Assembly: GCA_009760855.2 (NCBI GenBank) | Contig: WPIO01000037.1 | Location: 2,920,001 to 2,984,000, forward strand | DNA: 64,000 bases | Reading direction: 5' to 3' | Source of the DNA: Cristatella mucedo | Taxonomy: Eukaryota; Bryozoa; Phylactolaemata; Cristatellidae | Shown: one piece after another, positions 54,480-64,000 of the stretch | Position numbering within the stretch: the first letter of the stretch is position 1 | How the letters are laid out: each line of letters starts with the position of its first letter | Notes under the pieces: generated by a model | The model's input: only the letters and a program-made list of their open reading frames with translations | Told to the model about the DNA's origin: nothing | Databases searched by the model: none | Translations under genes and position numbers: made by a program

Positions 54480-56020
54480 TACACCGCAATTATATCGGCA
54501 AGACGGAGGGTATACATTGCAAAAACATGAGCACTCGCAGATCGCTGGATACTTTTAAGGGCTCCCCGGATGACAGCTGTCCGCTGACGCCAGCCAGCGC
54601 TCTGAAATCGGCCGCTGAGAGAGTACGTAAGAAGCCTATGCTGTGCAGTGCCAGTGACGACCCACGATGTTGATTTCGAACTACTCATGAAATTGGCTCT
54701 ACCAAAATGTACTAGAACGAGTAGTCTTCATTGATAATGTTTTCCGTAACTGCGAGTTTTAGTGGTCTGTACTTATTGATAAAAACGGCTGTAGGGAGAG
54801 TGAGCGGAACTTGTCGAAGCTCTTCCGGTCTAGTGTTGTTGTTGACTTCTTTATGAGTGGCATAACAAGACCATTTATGAAGGAATGGGCATGACCTGAT
54901 ACTTAGGGCAGATTTATTGTGCTATTTACGCTGTGCAGCAGTAAATCCTGTGGATACTTGGAAGCACAGCAACAACAGGTATGGAAGGTTCTAGAGGGCT
55001 AGCAGTCTTCTTAGACAGGGAGATGATCTTTCAAGTTGAGGTCAGTAGTGGCAGGCTTGAAGTCGGACGCTTTGAGAAAGACAAAAACAAGAAACTGTAA
55101 GAGAAGTGTCTAGTGAGGATCCTAACTTGGGGATGGATTTTCTGATCTTATCTATACTACCGACAAAGAAGCTAGATCTGCTAGATCACCACAAGGATCG
55201 CTAGTCGATCAACGTACGAGTCCTGGCAGCGGTTAAGGAAACGGATGATGGTCCCGCTATTTTGTTTGCATAGAAACAAGACTTGGCCACGATGCCAGGA
55301 CGGGGGGGGATTGACTGCACGGTCTACTATCTATGGATACTAATAGCCATGCATGTGCGGCCTACAACGCACGCCCCCGAACGCACGCCAGTCGATGCAC
55401 TGTCGCTCCTCGAGCTTGAGCTTGCTTGCCATTCTAATTCTTGCAGAAAGCCGAGAAAGGGCGAGAGCTTACAACGCGCTGCTCAATCGGAGGAGCTCAA
55501 ACTAAACCCTCTTCAGAGCATTGGCAGTGTCGTGTTCTACACTATTCCATCACCGATGGAATAGTGCAGACGGAGGACTGTGCAGAAGGGGCGTGGCCTG
55601 CAAATGTCGGTACTACAACAACCTACTCTTGCAGATAACACCGACGCTGTAGGTCTTAACGTTTCGCCATTCTGAAATTATTTTGATACCGAGTGGGATA
55701 AAAATTTCGTTCTGGATGAGACAGACGCGAACCAGGTAAGATGCGTAGAACTCGGTGATTATGAGGTGACAACGTACAATCGTGTGTGAATACTCGATTG
55801 AGCGCATGACCTTTGTCAACGAGCGGGGCTGCGAACGTGAGCTCTAAGAGAAAATGAATCAGCCAGCGGTACCACGGGAGATTCGGCAAATACTGCTGAC
55901 GTCATTGATCTTTAGAAGCCAACTAGGAAAGGCTCGGACAAAATCGTGCAGGTGCACCGGCGACTTGGCGACCAGGGCAGGCCCGTGTAGACGCCTACAA
56001 TCTAACAATGTTCAGTCTTC
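54480..56020. other. Unannotated stretch downstream of ferritin exon 3
   Basis: No ferritin terminal exon found. A 68-codon minus-strand frame at 55613-55819 has protein-like composition but no family I recognise. Confidence 0.3.
55540..55566. repeat. Perfect hairpin, 12-bp arms, 3-nt loop
   Basis: CACTATTCCATC, ACC, exact reverse complement. Confidence 0.9.
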
Positions 56021-56027
56021 TAGTTAC

Positions 56028-56207
56028 CCGAATGGCGTCCACTTGCTTATCAAGAAACTCCTTCTGGAGCACTTGGCATAGGTGCCGATCCTTACGTTGC
56101 GACGCAACGACGTGCACTTCGAGAGTCGACCGGTTGATGGCTTTTTGCAGGTCGAGTGCGTCTTGAAACGCTTCGCAACCGCCGCTCCAAACCTGCTTCT
56201 CTGGCCC
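56028..56207 (-). CDS. FTH: Ferritin exon 3
   Basis: TTCAG acceptor 159 bp after exon 2. Encodes GPEKQVWSGGCEAFQ, ALDLQKAINRSTLEVH and EFLDKQVDAIR, ending at CGG|GTAACT. It is longer than vertebrate exon 3, so it would carry part of what is exon 4 in vertebrates. Confidence 0.92.
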
Positions 56208-59200
56208 CTGAACGACGTTAAAGAAGCGCGAAAGTTCCCCGTCGCAGCGTCTGGCAAATGCTCGCTTGAATTACTCGCTTCGAGCGAGCGAGCAGGCTGC
56301 CCTGCGCTGAACAAGCGGGATTCAGCCCAGGCTCCGCCTACTGGCACTTCTCGATAGGCAGCGTACCTTGACGTCTCGGAATGCGACGCGCCCGCCGCGC
56401 TTGTTCTGGTATTCCATCAGCTTCTTTGCTTGCTCGTTCTCTTGCTTGGATAGCTGCTCGAAGTAGTTCGCGAATGATGGCAAAGCAATATCATCTCGGT
56501 CAAAGAACAGCGCCTGCAATCAGGACGAATGGAAATCAGTGGCGCACCAAGGCTACCGAACAAATAAACAAAGTGTATTCGAGTATATCTCGCGTGTTCT
56601 AATTTTAAAAAGCCGTGTGCGCAGAGTGCCGCAGCTACCCTGGAGATTTGCCCAAGGATCCTAAGATGGCGGCGGAGCCAGGAAATGGGGCAAGCAGCAT
56701 TCCCCCCCCCGCCCTTCCCCCTTCCCACGACGGTAGAGCAGCGACCTTGGGCGCTCCCCATTCCTACGCCCCCCAACCGTCGCCGAGAACGAAATTTCTT
56801 CATTCCTCTCTATGAGCAATCACGTTTGAGTTCGTGTCGAATAAACCCTATAATTGGGAGCTATACATGGTCTTTAATTGTGGCTCTAGCCTCGCCTACA
56901 TGCAACATCTTTTTGAGTCCTTAGATGAAGATCCTGACTCCGCCTAAGAATGCTCTAGCCTACGCGGCTTTCAGCGCGAAATCGGTAGACAGTGAGTTCT
57001 ATCTCACGCAAGAAAGAAATAAAGAGCCGATTGTGTGCGCGGACAATTGATCACGTAAATAATGTCGAAGCTTCTTTAAGGGACATCTGCAAAGAAACTG
57101 AAATCACAGCAGGAGAGAGAAGATATATGTGCTCAAGAATTAAGCGAGTGAGTTCCACCTTTTTGGACCTGCAGGGCAAAAGCGTTGGTAGTCGTCAGCG
57201 TTCAAGTGCACGAATGGGATAGTGCAGCGTCCTTGGAGGGATCTGGTGGATAAAAAATGCGAGCCTTCAAGCATCTGGATTGAGATTTATTTCTCTTAGC
57301 GAAAAACACAAGCGACCTATTAACATTAATAATAATAAATCATACATGATAAAGCGCCCTCAGAGAACTCGATCTCTTTCTAGGCGCTTTACAAATGCTG
57401 CAAAGGAAGCGCGATCGAATGGTTAGCTGTAGCATGCTCAATAAACAACACAAATAACATGGTTAGGGGGACATGCACAGGGTCAGCATGGATGTGTGGT
57501 TACTGGCAGCATGCAACAGTGTCAGCTCACATTAGCACACAATGGAAGAATCACAGGGACCAACTAAATGGTGTCATAAGTAGGTGTTATTTTAGTTTCT
57601 TTTTAAATGTGGACAAGTCAGGAGACGTCGTGACGCAGGTCAGGAGCTTCAAGCTTTAAGAGCACACGAAGTAAAGGCACGGTCTCCAAAGGGTTTGAGG
57701 TTTGAACGAGGTATAGTTAAACACTTAGATTCCGAAAAGCGGGCGGAGCGATCCTCAGCCTGGTGGGGTAGTCAATCTGATAGGTAGGCTGGAGCCAAAG
57801 AATCAAGGGACCTGAAATTGAGAGGCAAAACCTTGAAGCCGATCCGTTTCTTGACTGGTAGCCAGTGCACGTCGGCGAGAACTGGCGTGATGTGGCAACT
57901 GCGACGCTCATGACAGGCAAGCCTAGCTGTAGAGTTTTGCACCACCTGTAAGCACCATAGGCCGGTAGGCTAGCAAGCAGTGAGTTACAGAAGTCACAAC
58001 GGGACGTCACAAATGCATGGACCAATTTAGATGCTGTATCCGTCGAAACAAGCCTAAGTTTTAGCAATGTTATGTAACTGAAAGTATGCAGACTTGACTG
58101 GGGAGCAGATGTGTTCGTTCAATGAAAAGTCACTTTGGAACATGACACCTAGATTTCGTGCAGTTTCAACAAGAGATAAGCTGCCAGAGCCGATTTTGGG
58201 CGGTCCAATTTCTGAATAACACTTGGTTTGCCCATAATTAGTAATTTTTTTATCATTCAATTTAATAAAATTTGCTGTCATCCATATGCGGATGTCATCA
58301 ATACATGCAGCAAGGGAGTTGAGAGCATTCGACGTGATGAAGGGCTGTGAGGAACCAAGGCAAAGGTACAACTAAGTGTCATCAGCATAAAAGTGAAAGC
58401 CTAGATTGCGCTTGGCAATCACATCGGCAAGAGGGAGAGTACAAACCGTGAAAAGAACCGGACCTAGCTCGGAGCCCTGAGGTAGCGGTGTTATTATCTC
58501 TATTAAGGCTGTAACTGCTGCACCCTTCAGCCAATTAGAAGTTTAGGCTTGGCGGCTCTTGTAGAATAAAGAACATTGCCAGGACCTGCTAGAATTCTCA
58601 GTCTCTCTTTGAAGGAGATGTTTAGGGTTACGAAGACCTGAAAATGAACCCAAGAAAAATTTACGTCTGAGGAGGGCGTGCCCTAATATGGACGGCTGCC
58701 GGTTGGCGAGCGATTATTGTTCTTGCACATTCGTTATCCTAAGGTTTCGGGTTCAAATCCGGCTCCGACCGACTTATTTGATAGTTGTCACATCTCCGCA
58801 TTGCCAACTGGTAGCTCACAGCTAGCCTCATTGTTACTCCAATCTCGACGCGGAATTCCTAAGTATTATGCCTCAATATCAGCAAATAACATTAGTGCCG
58901 TACTCCGTTTTATACCTTCAGTGCGGTAAAATGATCCACTTACTGACCCGAAACTTAAGATCTAAACTATTCAAAAATAGTATTCGCTGCAACCACTAAG
59001 CAATGCCACTTTAAAACTTGGGGGTCATTGAAAAAAAGTTCCTCTCCTTTTGCCTGCATCAATGCAGCTGCGAAAATTGTACGCTGTGGTGTGCCGGACA
59101 GATGTCTACTCTAGTGTAAAATACGCTAGGTATAGAACGAGCGGAAAGGAGACGGAGAAAAGTCGGAAGTGAGGAAAGGGGCAGCGATTGCGAGAGACAA

Positions 59201-61612
59201 TAGGCAAATGCGCACGGACCCACAGAGACGATCCCCGCGACTGCACAAAAAGGCGGATGGACAAAAATGACGGCAGGCGGTTTCAGTAAGAATGTCGTCA
59301 ACGCTGCGCCGCAAGTATGTATCTCTGCCGCAGTGACCTACAACGCCCCACAGACTTAAAGTGAGCGCTACGCAGTAGCGTTTTAACTTCGCACTCCTAC
59401 GAATAAGTGGCTATCGGTACGCATTCGGTAGCCGACAGACTTCTTGCGTCTCATAAAACAACGAGAAAGTGAGCAGCATAACTGATTCAGGAGGGCAGTC
59501 GGAGGATTGAGTAGCTGCAGCATGAACTACCAGCTCAGGATGGCTCAGGATAGGGTGCGCCATAGTTGGCAGCAAGAGAATAGATGTAGTATCGTTAGAA
59601 TTACGGAATCGAGTAAGGTTGAAGTTCTACGGTTTAGGACCTGTACACAAAAAGCTTATGTCGCCAGCTGTCTCTTCGCGAGGGAAAAAGGATCAGCTAA
59701 TTTACTTTATTTCGTCGCTGTCCGTTACGGGTGAAAGTCTAAGCAAAATGCCGGTGGTATCTAATGAAGGCAGAGAAAAACTGGGTGTGGCTGGCCAGCC
59801 AAGAAGTTCTGTCCGTCTGTGCGGTAATTGTGGCAATTGCGGCGTTCAATAAATTCAACATAATATTGCCACGGCAACCTTGCGAATTCTGCATACTTGC
59901 ACTTAAGTGAATGCCAAGTATCTTGTGTGAATGCTGCGAGCGACCAAAACGAACCCCCACCTGTTCGTATCTGCTGCGGAGCTCACAGCAAAAACGCTCT
60001 GATTCGCAGCATTATTTCATTATATTAAATTTAATATATTAATATAATTAGAATAGTATTATATTGATATATTTATTTTATTATACTATTATATATTATA
60101 TTATACTATTATATTATATTGATATAGTATATTATAATTATATATATATATATCATTTAATATAATTAAATAATAATAAAATAATATATTATATTAAATT
60201 TTAATTTATTCGCTGCTAATGGCAGCGGCGACTGGCGCGCAATTTTAACCGTGTCTGCGACTGCTGCAGCTCCCAAGTCCGAATTTCCTCGGGAAAATAC
60301 GCATCTGCATTATGCTGCTAAGCAAAACCCCAAGCACGTGTCCCAGACACTTTGCAGGCAGGCACTGCACAGCTATCAGGCTCGTAGTTGCGCCACGACA
60401 GCAGCCGAGACCACGATAACCTTTATAAGCTAGCTCGTCTCTGCGTTCGCTAGTCGAGGAGCGAGGTCTTGACGTCACACGCCGAAACACGCCTAGCGAA
60501 ACGCAAACTTTGACTTCTCCTCGAGTCTTCATGCAAAGAGATAAGGAGTCCGGATCGCGAAGAGGCTGGACTTGGCATCGCAAGAGGCATCTCCCGTCGA
60601 CGCACTGGCGCGTCTGTGAACCCGTGCGCGAGCGTGGACACCAATACGCTCGCAATCGGCGAAGTAAGACGTGACGTCGCGGAGGGAGGAGGCGCAATCG
60701 CAGCCCCGATGCGTTGCTCTCAGCTACCCAAGCAAGACTCGCGCCGGTCAACGACGCAGCCGACTGACGCCCGAATGGCTTAATTAATAACCGAAGGCTT
60801 AATTAAATTTTTATTGTATAAATAATATGTTTAAATAATATATATATAATAATATATGCATACGTATCATATACATAATATATATATATATATATTATAC
60901 AAAATATGTATTATATACTATATACATAATATTATATACATAGTATGTATTATATAATAACCTATATTTGTTATATTAAGTTTAATATGACTAATTTTAT
61001 TAACTGAAGCCGGCGCGTTTCTAGCCAAGAAGAGCGTGGAGCTGCGGCGGCGGTGGCGGAACTTCGCTCCGCCCTTCGCTTTCACTTTCTGTCGCTTTCG
61101 CTTCCTTTCCGTCCCTTCCGCTTCGCCGCCAGCCAGCGCTGCTCTGCTGCTGCTGCTGATGCGCTTTGCGCCCAGTTAGTCGCAGCAACGCGCCGACGCG
61201 CCGAGCGACTCGGGCGTCGACCAGGGCCGTCGCAAACCGGCGCCCACCGCGCGCACCCCAACCCGCCTCCGTCCGCCCGCTTCCGAGAAAAACATCTCAT
61301 CCGAAAGACGGCGGCGGCGGCAGGACGCGACCGGTGCTGCAGCTGCTGCTGCTGCAAAATTCTCTTAGGTTTGTCGAGATACGGCTGCCCGCCCGCCGGG
61401 CAGCCAAGGTCAAAGGCTGACAAGGTCGCCGCTATTTGTATTGTTCTGCCGGCGCCGCCAAAAGCAGCCCAGCTCCGTTGGAACGCACGACGACGACGAG
61501 GCCTTACCATGGCGCGGTACGCGTAGCCGGCGTAGAGCTCCGTGTTCAAATGCCTGTTAAGCGTCGCTTCCGTCTCTCGATCGAAGTTTTGCCGTACTTG
61601 CGACGCCGCCAT
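56028..61612 (-). CDS. FTH: Ferritin subunit, three exons, 3' end not found
   Basis: Iron-storage protein of the 24-subunit cage family. Exons: 61508-61612 (35 codons, from the ATG), 56367-56513 (49 codons) and 56028-56207 (60 codons), all with GT/AG borders and phase 0. The first two boundaries match vertebrate FTH1, where exon 2 is also 147 bp. Visible: SQVRQNF, NTELYAGYAYRAM (Glu27, Tyr34 of the ferroxidase site), FFDRDDIALPSFANYF, EYQNKRGGRV, QKAINRSTLEVH (Glu107), LCQVLQKEFLDKQVDAIR (Gln141). In helix B the usual EEREHAEKLM reads QENEQAKKLM: Glu61 and His65 are both Gln. Iron oxidation may be weakened or lost. The C-terminal helix exon (LGDHVT...LFDKH type) was not found before the window's other features, so the gene is incomplete here or degenerate. 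Confidence 0.88.
56367..56513 (-). CDS. FTH: Ferritin exon 2
   Basis: 147 bp, ATTGCAG acceptor and AAG|GTACGC donor. Aligns without gaps to vertebrate FTH exon 2. Contains the FFDRDDIALPSFANYF and NKRGGRVAFRDVK motifs and the altered ferroxidase residues. Confidence 0.95.
57262..57334 (+). mobile_element. SINE-1/LINE tail fragment
   Basis: 'gagccttcaagcatctggat', then 'tgagatttatttctcttagc'. Confidence 0.4.
57335..58490 (-). mobile_element. LINE-A, 5'-truncated
   Basis: Reverse: AATAATAATAAA end, 'gcgccctcagagaactcgat', 'ctctttctaggcgctttaca'. Coding pieces LRLVSTDTASKLVHAFVTSR, CDFCNSLLASLPA, LAACIDDIRIWMTANFIKLN, NLGVMFQSDFSLNEHI and, at the far end, a FHFYADDT-type box. Confidence 0.85.
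58685..58800 (+). mobile_element. tRNA-like SINE fragment
   Basis: A-box-like 'ggttggcgagcgatt' and B-box 'ggtttcgggttcaaatccgg'. No tRNA acceptor or 3' pairing, so I call it SINE-derived. Confidence 0.4.
58801..60000. other. Unannotated stretch in ferritin intron 1
   Basis: No gene recognised; short frames only. Confidence 0.3.
60010..60212. repeat. AT-rich (TATTA)n block
   Basis: Nearly pure A/T in ferritin intron 1. Confidence 0.9.
60780..61003. repeat. AT-rich (TATAA)n block
   Basis: Second almost pure A/T block; with the first it brackets about 570 bp of ordinary GC content. Confidence 0.9.
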
Positions 61613-61935
61613 GACGCACACGCGAGTAGCTGACGACGACCACTTTCGGGAGGAAGCGAAAATAAAAGGGCGGCCGGGAGGCGGAAGCCGCCAGCGGCGC
61701 GAGCACCCCGCCCCCACCACCACCACCCCTGCCTTTTTATTTTTCAGCTCAAGGGCGCGCGGCGGCAGCGAGAGGGCAGGGCGGTGGAGGTGGTCGTGGC
61801 AAGGCCGCCGCCGCCGCAGCCCTGGGCTTGCCTGCGTTGTGCGTGCGGTAGGTAGTGCGTGTGCGTAGTGCCGAGATGCTCGCTGCCAGACGACCGGTGA
61901 AGGGAGCCGGCCGCTAGTGACGAGACGCACGTCTG
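61020..61935 (-). promoter_or_regulatory. GC-rich, CpG-dense island around ferritin exon 1
   Basis: CpG-dense DNA covering exon 1 and its upstream leader, a likely promoter and 5' UTR. I found no convincing iron-responsive element (CAGTGN loop with a 5-bp stem and bulged C) between 61613 and 61935. Confidence 0.5.
61508..61612 (-). CDS. FTH: Ferritin exon 1 (coding part)
   Basis: MAASQVRQNFDRETEAT, then ELYAGYAYRAM. The start is chosen because SQVRQN follows it, as in other ferritins. Donor ATG|GTAAGG. Upstream in-frame sequence is GC-rich leader with no homology. Confidence 0.93.
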
Positions 61936-62099
61936 CGCTGCACTAAACCAAAACCCTCCTAAGACCTAAACCAAAAAATGCCAGATCTAACTATTAAACC
62001 CTACACCGTAAGCCCAAAAAACATCAACGCCCTTAACACTTTACGCAAAATCCTTAAGATCAGAGGAACTAGCAACCGGAGCGGCTAAACGGTTAATAA

Positions 62100-62185
62100 T
62101 GATAATAGTAATAATAATGCACTTGATAAAGCGCCCTCAGAGAACTCAGTCTCTTTCTAGGCGCCTTACATTTGCTGCAACAGTT
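62100..62185 (-). mobile_element. LINE-A tail
   Basis: (AATAAT)n, then 'aaagcgccctcagagaactc', 'agtctctttctaggcgcctt' in reverse. Confidence 0.7.
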
Positions 62186-62730
62186 ACACAAGAGTTGGTT
62201 ATAGAGGCTCGTACCGTGAGAGAAGTGTAATCGCATTATTACGCTGCTCGCTCCCCCACTAGTAACTTATCCCCTGCTAGCGCCCTAATGAGGCGCGGTA
62301 GCGATCGCGCACTGCGGCTTACCGCATTTTAAATCCGTCGGCGGCCATATTCGCGCGAGCTACCGCAGAGTACATCGGATGCGCACGCAGTATTCCTACG
62401 CCAGCAGGATAGGAATAAACACCGCCTATCAAGCAGGCGGCCTGTTGTTCTTGCCGCATCCAATGCGATTAGGCTACGAACGCACGCTGGCCATTTAAAC
62501 CAAGTGCGGTAACGAACGCCGCACAGCACTGGCCACGTCGGCCCCGCCTCTCTGCCTCAGCCGATGGGGGTGCGGTGTCGCAGCTCCGAAAGGCTTCGGC
62601 GGCTTTGGCGTCCTGACTGCGGACAGAACGCGTCCGGACAGCAGACCGCAAACAAGGAGCTCGCGACGGCGCACGTCTTCGCCGACACTCCGGCAAAGCC
62701 ACAACGACAAAAATGACGGCACGCAGGAGA
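62186..62730. other. Unannotated stretch
   Basis: No gene recognised. Confidence 0.3.
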
Positions 62731-62732
62731 GT

Positions 62733-62775
62733 TATATATATATATATATATAATATATATATATATAATATATAT

Positions 62776-62810
<35 letters not shown>

Positions 62811-62811
62811 G
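62733..62811. repeat. (TA)n microsatellite
   Basis: TA tract with regularly spaced AATAT interruptions. Confidence 0.95.
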
Positions 62812-63379
62812 GCGCACTCGAAGCCGCAGCGGCTTCGCGAACGTGGCAGCTCGAAGACTGTGTCGCGCGCAAGAAAGGGACGACGAGACGTGTAGAAAGC
62901 AAAGAGCTGAGTCGCGTTGGTCGAAGGAGGTCGAGCGTCGTGGAAGTAGCAGCGCAGGATGGCCAGAAAGGATGTGCCAGAGAATGTAATTGCACGGGAG
63001 AGTGAACGCCGCTGCTCAAACGAGCTCCGCAGTGGCAGCGAGTGATGCGGTGTCTTCGATCAGCACGCTTTAAAACCTGTCGCCGCCAAAGGGCCATCCA
63101 TCAACTGACAAAAAAGTGGGACAACAAATTATGATTATAGTATATATTATATAATTTTTTTTTATTAACAATTTAAAGTGTAGCAGTAAGAGGCCCGGAG
63201 CGCACGAGGAGTCTGAAAGGGGTGCAGCAAAAAAGGTGTCTCGTCGGGTTTGAAAGAAACCAATTTGCGCTGCGGGTCTCGTGGAGCAGTGAAAGAATCT
63301 CGCTGTGCGCGCATCCGTCGATCAAACGGAAGCCGTCGCCTTTAGCTGCTTTAGCGAAGGGGCATGGCGGCTCAATCAA
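62812..63379. other. Unannotated stretch
   Basis: Includes an AT-rich run at 63120-63175; otherwise nothing recognised. Confidence 0.3.
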
Positions 63380-63745
63380 TTAACCAGCCTTACAGCCGCC
63401 ATGTTCACAACCCCGGCTGTAGAGACTGGACGAACTTGTTTCGATAGCCTCGTCGATGCAGAATTGCAGACGATCCATCTAGAGAGAAGGAATAGTCTAG
63501 AAGAAGCTGGTCAGATCTAGAGACAGCCAACGGGCTATGTAGTCTCGAATCTTAAACCGGAATCGATTATGATGATTAGCAATGGAGGCGGTCTTGTGGA
63601 TAAAACTTGCGCAGGTCAAGCAGTCGTCAAAGAAGACACCTAAATTATTAGCATTTGATGAGCGGTAGCATTACGGTAGCGGTGCCGCGAATTTGAAGAG
63701 CAACGTCCATTATTGCAAGTCAGTAATACTTGTAGGGCTTTTTTT
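63380..63745 (-). mobile_element. LINE-B-like fragment
   Basis: Minus-strand translation gives NNLGVFFDDCLTCASFIHKT, ASIANHHNRFRFKIRDYIA, RWLSLDLTSFF and, after a break, VNMAAVRLVN. This parallels NLGVVFDNCLNFKSF, ASAASHHVRSLSKIRSCL and MNMAARLV of LINE-B, in a more diverged copy. Confidence 0.7.
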
Positions 63746-64000
63746 TACCGGAAGTGCTATAACGGAAAGTTGGGCTTTCTGCGTAGAGATGAAATGCGTC
63801 TCAACTGCATCTCAGCTTGCATCGCTGGCTGAGTGAGCCGTGTCTCGCGGAATGTCGCTCAAGCTGTGTCGCCAATAGTGCTATAGTGCTGGTCGTCAAT
63901 CGTTTGTAAGTCAATTATTTTTCGTAGTAAGACAAGAGGACTTTTGGATCCACCAAAAGATGCAGGTGCCTCCCAGTTGCTTCTGCTGAAAATAAGAATG

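Noticed and set aside
61082-61930. 282-codon minus-strand frame as one ferritin-like protein
   Set aside because: Only 35 codons (61508-61612) match ferritin. The rest is GC-rich leader upstream and intron beyond the GTAAGG donor.
62309-62314. CAGTGC on the minus strand upstream of ferritin as an iron-responsive-element loop
   Set aside because: The flanking bases do not form the required 5-bp stem, and it is about 700 bp from the start codon.

Overview
The window is eukaryotic and most resembles a repeat-rich invertebrate animal genome. Genes are split by canonical GT-AG introns. Non-LTR retrotransposon fragments of the L2/CR1 type, two tRNA-derived SINE families, a Ty3/gypsy integrase, SPIN-type hAT elements and long (GA)n, (CA)n and (TA)n tracts fill most of the space. 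I cannot fix the phylum from sequence alone. Most long open frames here are microsatellite artefacts and are not listed as genes.

Four gene-like loci can be supported. (1) Positions 1-495, plus strand: the 3' end of a leucine-rich-repeat protein gene. (2) Positions 29105-47164, minus strand: an intact-looking nine-exon CNNM/DUF21-CBS magnesium-transport-family gene (copy A). I rebuilt it exon by exon; all junctions keep frame. Its sequence is closer to the plant/fungal (MAM3-type) branch than to the usual animal CNNM1-4 type. (3) Positions about 5893-19987, minus strand: a second, broken copy of the same gene (copy B). It has a stop codon, several frameshifts, an exon-fusing deletion and a CBS exon eroded by an 18-bp minisatellite. 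The two copies lie in tandem on the same strand, about 9 kb apart. (4) Positions 56028-61612, minus strand: three exons of a ferritin gene with vertebrate-like exon boundaries at the first two junctions. Two ferroxidase-centre residues are changed, and no terminal exon was found.

Layout. 0-0.5 kb LRR gene end; 1.0-1.6 kb full SPIN element; 1.6-5.8 kb non-coding with LINE tails and GA/CT tracts; 5.9-20 kb CNNM copy B with LINE, SINE and LTR insertions in its introns; 20-29 kb intergenic, with a GC-rich island at 21.6-22.1 kb and a LINE at 25.3-26.7 kb; 29-47 kb CNNM copy A with SINEs, a gypsy integrase and LINE fragments in introns; 47.4-49.3 kb a purine tract directly upstream of copy A; 50-54 kb LINE plus SPIN insertion and an 11-bp minisatellite; 56-61.6 kb ferritin; 61.6-64 kb ferritin 5' region, AT repeats and a LINE fragment.

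No operon-like cooperation is expected. The two recognisable functions, divalent cation handling (CNNM) and iron storage (ferritin), are neighbours but nothing in the sequence links their regulation. The most interesting material is the copy A/copy B comparison, the altered ferritin, the SPIN elements, and a recurrent class of near-perfect short palindromes, two of which sit at the 5' ends of retroposed elements.
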